From: JBLHKE01 sp047619485
GTDB taxonomy: Bacteria; Verrucomicrobiota; Verrucomicrobiia; Verrucomicrobiales; DEV007
DNA length: 8,887 nucleotides
Reading direction: 5' to 3'
Assembly (NCBI GenBank): GCA_047619485.1
Contig: JBLHKE010000298.1
Location: 1-8,887, forward strand
Below the pieces are notes generated by a model. It searched no databases. It had not been told where the DNA came from and saw nothing but the letters and a program-made list of their open reading frames with translations. This document shows, one piece after another, positions 1-7,316 of this stretch (position 1 is the first letter of the stretch; each line of letters begins with the position of its first letter). Position numbers and translations under genes: made by a program.

Positions 1-1530
1 ATGCTCTACTCGCTGCGCGAGGGGGCGCTTGCCGACATGGAGGTGATGCAGAAGCTCGGTGGCACGGGGAAGACCGAATCGGCGATCGATCGCGGGCTTG
101 AGTATCTCGCTCTCACCCAGGAGAAAGATGGGCGCTGGAACATCAGCAAGGGTGGCGGGCAAGGTGGCCATGATGTGGCGGCGACCTCGTTTGCTCTGCT
201 GGCCTTCTATGGTCGTGGCGAGCGGCACGACGAAGATTGCAAGTATCGCGATACCGTCGCACGCGGCTTGGAGTGGTTGTTGTCTGAGCAGAACCGGGCG
301 ACGGGCGACCTGCGTGGCGAGCGCCCACAGCAAAACGCCATGTATGACCACGGCATTGCGTCACTGGCGCTGATCGAAGCGTATGGCGTCACCAAAGATT
401 CGGAGCTTCGACCGCGTGCGATTGCTGCGATCGAGTTCATGACCGATTCGCAGCACGAGGGCGGTGGCTGGCGCTACAAGCCGGGAGAGCGCGGTGATCT
501 GTCGGTGACCGGTTGGTACATCATGGCTTTGACCAGCGCGAGAATGTCGGGTATCCCAGTGCCTGAAAAAACCTTCGATGGCGCCGTGAAATTTCTGAAT
601 TTCGTGCGCGGTGGTGAGAACGGAGGCGCTTATGGATACACGGATCCACCCGGTCGCCAATCGAATCGCCACGGGATGAATGCGGCGGGATTCTTCTGCT
701 CGCAATTGGTCGGCGCATCTCCTAACAGCGCTCCTGCATGGGAGTCGGCGGAGATTCTTTCCAAGACTGGCACCGGTGGTGGCGACCTCTACTACCTCTA
801 CTACGGGACGATCGCCGCCTACCAGCATCAGGGGCCGCTGTGGCGTGGGTGGCGCAAGCAGTTGCAGGATCGCTTTGTCCAAGATCAGGGCAAAGACGGT
901 TCGTGGAAGGCTGGTGGGAGTCATGGCGGCCAGATGGGGCGGGTGATCGGAACTGCGCTCACGGTGCTCTGCTTGGAGGCCCACTACCGTTACACGCCGC
1001 TCTACGGTTTGGGATATGAACCGGATCCAGCGGGGCCAAGCGCTGCCGTCCTCGACCAATCGCAGCTTCCGCAGACGCCACTGTTCCGCCACGCGAAGTA
1101 TTTAGAGGAATTTAATTCGTCTGCGGATGATCGCTCGCCGGTGGTGACGGAACACGGCGATTTCCTCTACTGCACGTCAGATCGCGAGGGTGGATTCGGT
1201 GGTTCAGATATCTACCGGGCGCGTATCAGCGGAGCGCAGCTGGGCGCGCTGCAGAACCTCGGCGAACAGGTCAATAGCGAGGCCGACGAGACCGATCCGG
1301 CGCTGCGGATGGAGGGGTTTCAGCTGATGTTTAACCAGGGCAACGGCGCGCTTCTCAATGCGAAGAGTCGCCGTTTGATGAAACGTCACAGCGTCTTCCG
1401 GCTGCCCAGCTTTGCGTGGGTGGTTGGCAACTTGCACTGGCTACTGGTGTTGGCGCTGTCGGCAGGCGGTTGCGTTTGGATGACCCGTCGGGAGTTTGGA
1501 TCGAACAAGAGGGAGAGCGCTGATGGGTGA
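1..1530 (+). CDS. Toroid (squalene-cyclase-like) / PD40 membrane protein, 5'-partial
   Basis: Probably a periplasmic, membrane-tethered binding or scaffold protein; its substrate is unknown. Residues ~18-337 match the terpenoid cyclase/prenyltransferase alpha-toroid family: QW-like motifs QEKDGRW (40-46), QHEGGGW (151-157) and QGKDGSW (296-302), plus GERHDEDC (73-80), SVTGWYIMALTSARM (168-182) and DLYYLYYGT (262-270). The class II cyclase acid motif DxDD is not visible, so cyclase activity is doubtful. Residues ~379-448 hold one to two PD40 blades (FLYCTSDREGG, then DPALRMEGFQLMF). Residues ~471-494 form a hydrophobic helix followed by a basic tail (TRREFGSNKRE), which predicts a cytoplasmic C-terminus and periplasmic toroid. 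An ATG sits at base 1, but the toroid starts almost at once with no anchor or signal peptide; the paralogue downstream has a long N-terminal region before its toroid. I therefore read this as the 3' part of a longer gene. It overlaps the next gene by 8 bases, so the two are likely co-translated. Confidence 0.85.
   Translation: MLYSLREGALADMEVMQKLGGTGKTESAIDRGLEYLALTQEKDGRWNISKGGGQGGHDVAATSFALLAFYGRGERHDEDCKYRDTVARGLEWLLSEQNRATGDLRGERPQQNAMYDHGIASLALIEAYGVTKDSELRPRAIAAIEFMTDSQHEGGGWRYKPGERGDLSVTGWYIMALTSARMSGIPVPEKTFDGAVKFLNFVRGGENGGAYGYTDPPGRQSNRHGMNAAGFFCSQLVGASPNSAPAWESAEILSKTGTGGGDLYYLYYGTIAAYQHQGPLWRGWRKQLQDRFVQDQGKDGSWKAGGSHGGQMGRVIGTALTVLCLEAHYRYTPLYGLGYEPDPAGPSAAVLDQSQLPQTPLFRHAKYLEEFNSSADDRSPVVTEHGDFLYCTSDREGGFGGSDIYRARISGAQLGALQNLGEQVNSEADETDPALRMEGFQLMFNQGNGALLNAKSRRLMKRHSVFRLPSFAWVVGNLHWLLVLALSAGGCVWMTRREFGSNKRESADG
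1509..1517 (+). promoter_or_regulatory. Ribosome binding site deciding the start of the 1501-aa gene
   Basis: GAGGGAGAG lies 5 bases before the ATG at 1523, with its GGGAG core 7 bases away. This favours ATG 1523 over the in-frame TTG at 1496, which would add nine residues with no helix or signal character and lacks a purine-rich stretch at the right distance. It lies inside the end of the upstream gene, consistent with translational coupling. Confidence 0.6.
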
Positions 1531-4500
1531 GAGGCTACAGTGCTTGAAGCGGTGGTTGCTGCCACTGCTACTGCTGGTGCTGGCGCTGGTGGTGGTGTCG
1601 ATCCTGTTGGGGAAGATGCGCCGTGATGTGTGGGCTTACTACACCGATGGTGAGGGCGTCCGTACCGATGCGCAGGATGAGCAGGCGCGGCCGGTGCTGT
1701 GGCAGGATCCTGAACCGCAGTATTTTGAAGATCGGGTCGAGGGCGATACGCTCGAGGCGGCGTTCTCCGCGGATGGCACGACGATGGTGTTGGTGCGGCG
1801 TGGCGAGGAGGGTGCCGATCTGTATGTATCGGATTGGGATGGTCGCAAATGGAGCCCGCCGCGGGCACTCTCCTCGATCAATACCGGCGCGAACGAGCGC
1901 AGTCCAGAACTTTCGCGCGATGGTCGGTCGCTGTATTTTTCCTCGGATCGTAAGGGCGGGGCAGGTGGTTACGATCTGTTTGTCGCCCGCTTGGATGGAG
2001 CAAATTGGAAGCAGGCGCGCGTCTTGCCGACGGCGATCAACAGCAAGGCGGACGAACTCGGCGCGGCGCTGTCAGCAGACGGAGCTCGCTTGTATTTTTC
2101 CTCCAACCGGAATGGCGGTAAGGACGATATTTTCGTCTCTGAGATTTCCAGCGTGGACAAGAATGTCAAATTTGGTGAGGCGCAGCCGGTCGATGATCTC
2201 AACTCGGAGGCGGCCGACATCCAGGCTGCCCTGACGAGCCGCGGTGATCATGTGTTCATCGCCTCCGACCGTGATCGCGATGAGAAATCTGGTTTCCGGG
2301 TCTACATCAGCCGGGTCGTCGACGGCGAGCCATTGCCCCCCGAGGAGGTCGATCTCTACATAGACAATGGCGACGTGACCGACCCGGCGGTGCGCATGGA
2401 CGGTTTCGATCTGCTTTTCAGCAGTGGCGAATCGGAGGATTCCGGTTACCAGCTGTATCGATCGACGACGCGCGAGGTCGTCGGTTACACGGACATGTCG
2501 CGCTGGGAGGATTTTAAAACTCTGATGGGAGACATCGCCTGGTGGCTGGTGTTGGCGGCTGCCGCATTGATTGCGCTGATCTATATTCTGGAGAAGTGGC
2601 GCGACATGACGACGCTGTTCCACAAGTGTCTCGCAAGCTCGGCCGTGCTGCATCTGGTGGCTTTGTTAGTAGCGATGCTGTGGTTGATCGCGCAGCAAAT
2701 CGAGGAGGAGTCCCCGTCGGAGCAGGAAGTTTCGGTGAGTATCGATGCTCTCGCTGAGGAGGAGCTGGCGATGGAGAGCGTCCCGGAGGAGACCCAGCTC
2801 ACCGACGCGACGACCAACCTCGAGAGCGAGAAGGTCGAAGCGGAGTTCGGTGCGCCGGGATTCGAAGAGCAGCAGGATGCCGAGGCAATGCCAGAGCTTG
2901 CGCGGACAGTAAAGGAGGCTGATCTGGTGGAGGTGCAACTGGCGAAGTCGGAGCCGTCCACGGAGCCGGTTCCAGAGTTGCCGGTGGAGACGAGTCTGCT
3001 GAGTGATCTGGAGGCGACCGCGCTGCCGACGGTCGACACGCCGGTACTGGAGGAGGCCGATCCGAGCCAGCCGGTCGAGGTCGCCGATAGCAGTGAGGAC
3101 ACTTTTGAGCCGGAGGTGATGGAAACGGCCGAGACGGCGAAAACCGAGACAACGGAAGTCGCTGATGCCGCAATCGAGACGGAGGTGGAGCCGGAGCGTG
3201 TCACGGAGGTGCACGAGTCGGTTCCATTGGAGGAAGCTCCGAAAGAGTCCGCTGTGGAGGCCACGATGGCAGAGATTCCCTCCGAGTTGCCGAGCGAGCA
3301 GCTGCCGTTGGAGTCGGCGATGTTGAGCGAGTTAGAGGTCGCTGAGTTTGTCGATCCAGCTGAGATGTCCTTGGATGAAGGGGCGCCTGCTGCTGCGGAG
3401 TCGCCTGCCGACACGGGCGCGGACGAGTTTAGCCCGGAAGGCGCGGTCGCGAGCCTCAACAGCGAACCCGCGCAAGGGCAGGCGGTCGCAGATTCGGCGA
3501 TGGCGAGTGCGGCTGATGCGGGGGCGGTCGCTGCTGGGGAGGCCGGTGAGCAGGCTTCGGCGATCGACGCCGTCGACACGACTGTCGGTTCGTCCGGTGC
3601 GGCAGAGGAGTCGCTCCCGGTTACTGAATTTGAGATTGGGGATATCGGAGGGTTGCCCGAGATGGCCATGACCGACCCGGGGGCACCGATGTTGGAAGAA
3701 TCGGATGCCGTTGACGCTGGGGCGCCTGCGAATCCGTCAGATGATCTTTTCAAACCTGATCAATCGGCTCCGGCGCTGAGCACGGCTCCTGCGAAGAGCG
3801 AGGGTGTGGCGGACTCTGCGGAGGTGGTGCCGGCAGAATTGGCGGCGGTGTCTGGTGGTGAGATGGTCATCAGTTCGCCAGCGGTCGACGCACGTCCGTC
3901 GCCGTTAGTCGCATCAGCGCCTGCAGAGTCAGTGCCGCCTATGGGGGCGGAGCCAGCCGAGATCGGCGCGCTGCCCGAGATGGCCATGACTGACCCGGGG
4001 GCACCGATGTTGGAAGAATCGGATGCCGTTGACGCTGGGGCGCCTGCGAATCCGTCAGATGATCTTTTTAAACCTGATCAATCGGCTCCGGCGCTGAGCA
4101 CGGCTCCTGCGAAGAGCGAGGGTGTGGCGGACTCTGCCGAGGTGGTGCCGGCAGAATTGGCGGCGGTGTCTGGTGGTGAGATGGTCATCAGTTCGCCAGC
4201 GGTCGACGCACGTCCGTCGCCGTTAGTCGCATCCGCGCCTACAGATTCAGTGCCGCCTATGGGGGCGGAGCCAGCCGAGATCGGCGCGCTGCCGGAGATG
4301 GCGCTGATCGATCCTGGTGCTCCCAAGTTGGAAGAGGCGGGACAAGTCGCTGCGGTTGCTGCGGCGGATCCTTCGAAGGAAATGTTCACGCCCGGCGGCT
4401 CCGCGCAGAGGCTTGAGGTCGATCAGGCGAAGCCGGCTGGCGTCGCTGATTCTGCGGTCGCGGAAGCGGTCGAGGCGGCGAAGGTCGTGCGTGGCGGGAT

Positions 4501-6028
4501 GGTGGTCGACTCGGCCATCGAGGCCTCGCGTCCTCCGGTGAAATCTGAGGCCCGTGGCACCGAGGAATTACCCCCGTCGAAACTGGAGGTTGGCTTGCCA
4601 GAGTTGGCGCTGGTGGAAACCGGAGCTCCGCAGCTTGAGGAGGGCGGTAAGGTTGGTGGGAGTGTTCCAGCCGATACGAGCAAAGATCTGTTCACGCCTG
4701 GCAACGCAGTTCCTACACTCGAGACCGCGCCGGCTGGAACGCGTGCGCTCGCCGAGTTGGCGGTGACGGATCGGGGTGCGGCCGGATCGATCGCTGAGGC
4801 ACCGAGCGACAAAGTGGGCGCCGCCATCCTCACGCCGAGCAAGCTGGAAGCGATTGGTTCCCTGCCAAATCTCGATGCTGGTGGGCTCGCCCCGGAGCTG
4901 GCGGTGACCACTCCGATGGCGGCCTTGCTGCCGAGTAAGCTCGAGGTTGATCGTGAAATGGATCCAAAAGGGATGGCGGTGGCGGTGCAGAAACAGCGTG
5001 GCAAACCGGGGATCGATACCATCAAGCAGATGGGTGGATCGGACGGCACTGAGAAGGCGATCAGTGCGGCCATCGAGTGGCTTGTCAAGAACCAGGAAGA
5101 AGCGGGACATTGGGACACGAGGAAGCACGGGGCGAAGCAAAATTTCGACAGCGGTGGCACCGGCCTGGTATTGCTCTGTTTCTTCGGTTGGGGTGAGCGA
5201 CATGATCAGGCCTGCCAATATCAGGACAACGTGCGGCGCGCCTTGGACTGGTTGTTGAAACAGCAGCGCAAAGAGGACGGCTACCTGGGTGAGGCACCGG
5301 GGATGATGTACAGCCATGCGATCGCGACCATTGCCCTTTGCGAGGGCTACGGCCTGACCAAGGACAAGCGTCTCAGAGGGCCTGCCGAAAGGGCTATCGC
5401 CTACAGCCTCGCGGCGCAGAGTAAGAGCCGCGGTGGGTGGCGTTACTCGCCGGGTGAAGACTCCGATACCTCGGTTACCGGCTGGCAATACATGGCGCTG
5501 CACAGCGCCCGCATGGCAGGTTTGGAGGTGCCGCAGGAGGCCTTCGATCGCGCGCGTGGTTTCCTCGACAAGATGGGGGGTGGCAAACACGGTGGCCTCT
5601 ACGGCTACCAACAGCGTGGCAAGCTCTCGCGTGCGATGGTCGCCACCGGGATGTTCTGCCGGCAGCTGGACCTTGTCCCGCCGAGCCAGCCGATGATGCA
5701 GGAGAGTGCGCGCTTGTTGAAATTGCACAAAATGAAGTCGGAGAGACCGGATCTCTACTACGTCTACTACGCGACCCTAGCACTGTACCAACATCAGGGA
5801 CCGATCTGGCAGGCTTGGAACGAGCGCCTAAAGGAGATCCTCCCGCAGTTGCAATCGGGGGACGGCAGCTGGGATCCGAGCGGTAGCATGGCGGGCGACG
5901 GCGGGCGCGTGATCAGCACGACCCTATCGACGCTGAGCCTCGAGGTCTACTATCGCCTGCTGCCGATGTATGGATTCCGCAACGGGGAGGCGAAAACGCC
6001 CGAGCAGAAGACGCGGGCTGAAAACTGA
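1523..6028 (+). CDS. Giant envelope protein: TM-PD40-TM-TM(SxxxH)-acidic repeats-toroid
   Basis: Predicted inner-membrane protein of 1501 aa with large periplasmic parts; exact function unknown. Order from the ATG: TM1 at ~11-29 flanked by basic residues; PD40 blades at ~70-316 (e.g. LYFSSDRKGGAGGYDLFVAR near 136 and LYFSSNRNGGKDDIFVSE near 190); TM2 ~338-358 (IAWWLVLAAAALIALIYIL); a short basic loop EKWRDMTTLFHK; TM3 ~369-391 with S373-x3-H377; about 750 residues rich in Glu, Ala, Pro, Ser and Val, including near-identical repeats; a toroid domain from ~1163 to the end (QEEAGHW at 1191-1197, then GERHDQAC, SVTGWQYMALHSARM, DLYYVYYAT, GDGSW). Positive-inside logic puts the PD40, acidic and toroid parts in the periplasm. 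SxxxH in a TM followed by an acidic, Pro-containing spacer recalls the TonB anchor that engages ExbB/ExbD (established for TonB; inference here). No DxDD motif is seen, so the toroid is more likely a binding domain than a cyclase. It overlaps the upstream paralogue by 8 bases and ends at a double hairpin. The domain calls are firmer than any function. Confidence 0.9.
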   Translation: MGERLQCLKRWLLPLLLLVLALVVVSILLGKMRRDVWAYYTDGEGVRTDAQDEQARPVLWQDPEPQYFEDRVEGDTLEAAFSADGTTMVLVRRGEEGADLYVSDWDGRKWSPPRALSSINTGANERSPELSRDGRSLYFSSDRKGGAGGYDLFVARLDGANWKQARVLPTAINSKADELGAALSADGARLYFSSNRNGGKDDIFVSEISSVDKNVKFGEAQPVDDLNSEAADIQAALTSRGDHVFIASDRDRDEKSGFRVYISRVVDGEPLPPEEVDLYIDNGDVTDPAVRMDGFDLLFSSGESEDSGYQLYRSTTREVVGYTDMSRWEDFKTLMGDIAWWLVLAAAALIALIYILEKWRDMTTLFHKCLASSAVLHLVALLVAMLWLIAQQIEEESPSEQEVSVSIDALAEEELAMESVPEETQLTDATTNLESEKVEAEFGAPGFEEQQDAEAMPELARTVKEADLVEVQLAKSEPSTEPVPELPVETSLLSDLEATALPTVDTPVLEEADPSQPVEVADSSEDTFEPEVMETAETAKTETTEVADAAIETEVEPERVTEVHESVPLEEAPKESAVEATMAEIPSELPSEQLPLESAMLSELEVAEFVDPAEMSLDEGAPAAAESPADTGADEFSPEGAVASLNSEPAQGQAVADSAMASAADAGAVAAGEAGEQASAIDAVDTTVGSSGAAEESLPVTEFEIGDIGGLPEMAMTDPGAPMLEESDAVDAGAPANPSDDLFKPDQSAPALSTAPAKSEGVADSAEVVPAELAAVSGGEMVISSPAVDARPSPLVASAPAESVPPMGAEPAEIGALPEMAMTDPGAPMLEESDAVDAGAPANPSDDLFKPDQSAPALSTAPAKSEGVADSAEVVPAELAAVSGGEMVISSPAVDARPSPLVASAPTDSVPPMGAEPAEIGALPEMALIDPGAPKLEEAGQVAAVAAADPSKEMFTPGGSAQRLEVDQAKPAGVADSAVAEAVEAAKVVRGGMVVDSAIEASRPPVKSEARGTEELPPSKLEVGLPELALVETGAPQLEEGGKVGGSVPADTSKDLFTPGNAVPTLETAPAGTRALAELAVTDRGAAGSIAEAPSDKVGAAILTPSKLEAIGSLPNLDAGGLAPELAVTTPMAALLPSKLEVDREMDPKGMAVAVQKQRGKPGIDTIKQMGGSDGTEKAISAAIEWLVKNQEEAGHWDTRKHGAKQNFDSGGTGLVLLCFFGWGERHDQACQYQDNVRRALDWLLKQQRKEDGYLGEAPGMMYSHAIATIALCEGYGLTKDKRLRGPAERAIAYSLAAQSKSRGGWRYSPGEDSDTSVTGWQYMALHSARMAGLEVPQEAFDRARGFLDKMGGGKHGGLYGYQQRGKLSRAMVATGMFCRQLDLVPPSQPMMQESARLLKLHKMKSERPDLYYVYYATLALYQHQGPIWQAWNERLKEILPQLQSGDGSWDPSGSMAGDGGRVISTTLSTLSLEVYYRLLPMYGFRNGEAKTPEQKTRAEN
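3350..4960 (+). repeat. Degenerate array of ~100-residue units around the 318-bp pair
   Basis: The sharp pair sits inside an older series. An upstream relative near 3362 reads EMSLDEGAP...DEFSPEGAV...AVADSAMASA. Downstream copies begin at 4289 (LPEMALIDPGAPKLEEAG...KEMFTPGGSA...GVADSAVAEA) and 4595 (LPELALVETGAPQLEEGG...KDLFTPGNAV). Broken remnants follow at about 4748 (LAELAVTDRGAA) and 4889 (APELAVTTP). A short piece PSKLE recurs three times between about 4575 and 4945. A fainter copy, LPTVDTPVLEEADPS...EDTF, lies near 3025, before this interval. Shared features are LPE-(M/L)-A, GAP-x-LEE, (D/E)-x-F-x-P and VADSA. Confidence 0.75.
3653..4288 (+). repeat. Two tandem 318-bp in-frame repeats (106 aa each)
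   Basis: Unit 1 (3653-3970) and unit 2 (3971-4288) abut exactly. By eye they differ at seven positions in 318 (about 98% identical), with no indels. Five differences are synonymous; two, adjacent in the protein, turn AES into TDS near the unit end. Each unit begins LPEMAMTDPGAPMLEES and includes PSDDLFKPDQSAPALS, GVADSAEVVPAEL and SGGEMVISSPAV. The repeat lies within the acidic periplasmic spacer of the 1501-aa protein. The level of identity suggests a recent duplication or gene conversion. Copy number is the part of this window most open to assembly collapse. Confidence 0.95.
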
Positions 6029-6049
6029 GCCCGCGGAGAAGTTTTCTCC
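6012..6049 (+). terminator. Double hairpin at the end of the toroid operon
   Basis: An 8-bp perfect stem CGCGGGCT (6012-6019) / AGCCCGCG (6028-6035) has an 8-base loop containing most of the TGA stop (6026-6028). Overlapping it by one base, GGAGAA (6035-6040) / TTCTCC (6044-6049) forms a second 6-bp stem with a 3-base loop. Only a short T-rich tract (TTTT at 6057-6060) follows, so this is a weak match to a rho-independent terminator. The hairpins could instead protect the 3' end of the message. Confidence 0.4.
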
Positions 6050-6052
6050 TAG

Positions 6053-7214
6053 GTGGTTTTGAGCTACAGTTTCGCCGATGGAGCACTCAGCTAGCGATCG
6101 CACATGCGGATCAGCGCGGTGGGCAGACGCTGGCGGCGATCGTCAACCTAGATGGGGATCAGGGCGAGGCCGGGCCAAGTTCATGGCCGATCTGGAAAGA
6201 AACCGAACACCACGCGGCAGCCCACTGGTCAGCCGAGTTGGATCGTCTCGTGTCGGTAGGAAATGGCGGTCAGCTGCGACTCTGGGACACGTCGAGGGTC
6301 CCGCCATCTCCGGCGGTGCTCGGATCGCTCGCCCTCGAGGGTCGCTTGCAGCGGGTCTACCTCACTGAAGCGACTCAGTTAGGAGGTGTGCACGGGCTTG
6401 CCTTCTACGGCGCGACTGAAGGGACGCACGCTGTGGGCTATGTCCACTTCTCCATTGATCTGAAAACTGGGAGGTTCACCAAGGGGGAGTTTACGGCTGG
6501 GGAGGCCATCGCTGGTGACGTGTTGGACTTCGTGACTTCGCCTGACCTCCGTTGGTTGGTGACTGCGCGCCAAGATCGCTCGATGCTGACCAGGCTGCGG
6601 CCAGACGGTTCGATTTCCCAGAGTGCGGTGTTGAGTGCCAATGCGCGGGTGGAATATGTGACGTTCGATGATGCTGGGCGGTGGGTGGCATTCACCCTAG
6701 ATGGGGAGACCTCGCACGGCTGTGATTTACGCGGTGGTTCCGCAGAGATTGCGGTGACGACGACTCGCGTTTTGGAAGGGGCCGGAGGCGGAAACGTCAC
6801 CTTCGCATTCTCCCCGACGGAACCACTTGTCGTAGCCGGGAATAAATCTATCGAACTCCGAGTGCTCGATCTTGAGAAGGGCGGCCACGCTCGCATCTTG
6901 CGGCTTCCTTTTGGCGGTGCATGGGGTGCGAGTTTCAGTGGGGATGGCAAGTGGATTGCCGTCTCGCGCTCGCTGGTAGTGATGGGCGAATCCATCTTTG
7001 GGACTGGCGCTGCCCGAGTCCGTCCGAGACGATCGCAACTGGTCAGTGGTTGGAATCGGTTGTTTGGATCGGTCCCGATCGGCTGTTCAGTGCCGGGGTT
7101 CCCGGATGTGTCGATCTCTGGGAGACCGACCTCGCAAAGCTGAAACAGTTTGCTAAAGACGTGGCCGGGCGGGAACTCTCAGAGGCGGATCGACGCCACT
7201 TTCGAATTCGCTAG
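6053..7214 (+). pseudogene. WD40-repeat protein remnant (5'-truncated, two frame changes)
   Basis: Three reading frames together make a WD40 beta-propeller sequence. Frame 2 from a GTG at 6053 gives a blade-like VVLSYSFADGALS before a TAG at 6092. Frame 1 resumes at 6091 (LAIAHADQRGG) and runs with blade motifs such as LVSVGNGGQLRLWD (~6244-6285), FDDAGRWVAF, FAFSPTEPLVVAG and FSGDGKWIAVS. Between about 6964 and 6980 the homology passes to frame 3 (AGSDGRIHLWDW, then RLFSAGVPGCVDLWETDLAK), which ends with KDVAGRELSEADRRHF, a tail style common after bacterial WD40 propellers, at the TAG 7212-7214. The frame-1 stretch has no ATG, GTG or TTG before a TTG at 6238, inside a blade. The remnant starts about 20 bases after the previous gene's stop, so the original N-terminus is missing. 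Decay is the simplest reading; two sequencing errors plus a shortened 5' end cannot be excluded. Confidence 0.75.
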
Positions 7215-7316
7215 GGGGACTCGGTATGGGTGCTCTGTTTGGTGACAATGAAGTCGGGTGGCGTAATGGGCTACACCGTGGGGCAAGTAACGTCGGAGCC
7301 ACTCCCTTCAGTCGTC

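Noticed and set aside
361..1092. 243-codon minus-strand open frame
   Set aside because: Antisense to the toroid domain of the first gene, where conserved family motifs prove the plus strand is coding.
1496..1522. TTG at 1496 as the start of the 1501-aa gene
   Set aside because: The ATG at 1523 has a good ribosome binding site and begins directly before the first membrane helix; the nine extra residues add nothing recognisable.
2581..3753. 390-codon minus-strand open frame, Ser/Ala-rich
   Set aside because: It is antisense to the repeat-rich acidic region; the Ser/Ala/Thr composition is what reverse reading of GAG/GCG-rich codons gives, it has no start signal, and the plus-strand protein is well supported.
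3653..4288. The 318-bp repeats as a CRISPR array
   Set aside because: There are no spacers, the units are 318 bp, abut directly, and keep an open reading frame within a long protein.
4568..5728. 386-codon minus-strand open frame
   Set aside because: Antisense to the toroid domain and repeats of the 1501-aa gene; low-complexity and without recognisable motifs.
6078..6368. Plus-strand open frame beginning with ATG at 6078
   Set aside because: Arg/Ser/Gly-rich with no WD40 character, whereas frame 1 over the same bases carries clear WD40 blades; treated as a shadow of the pseudogene.
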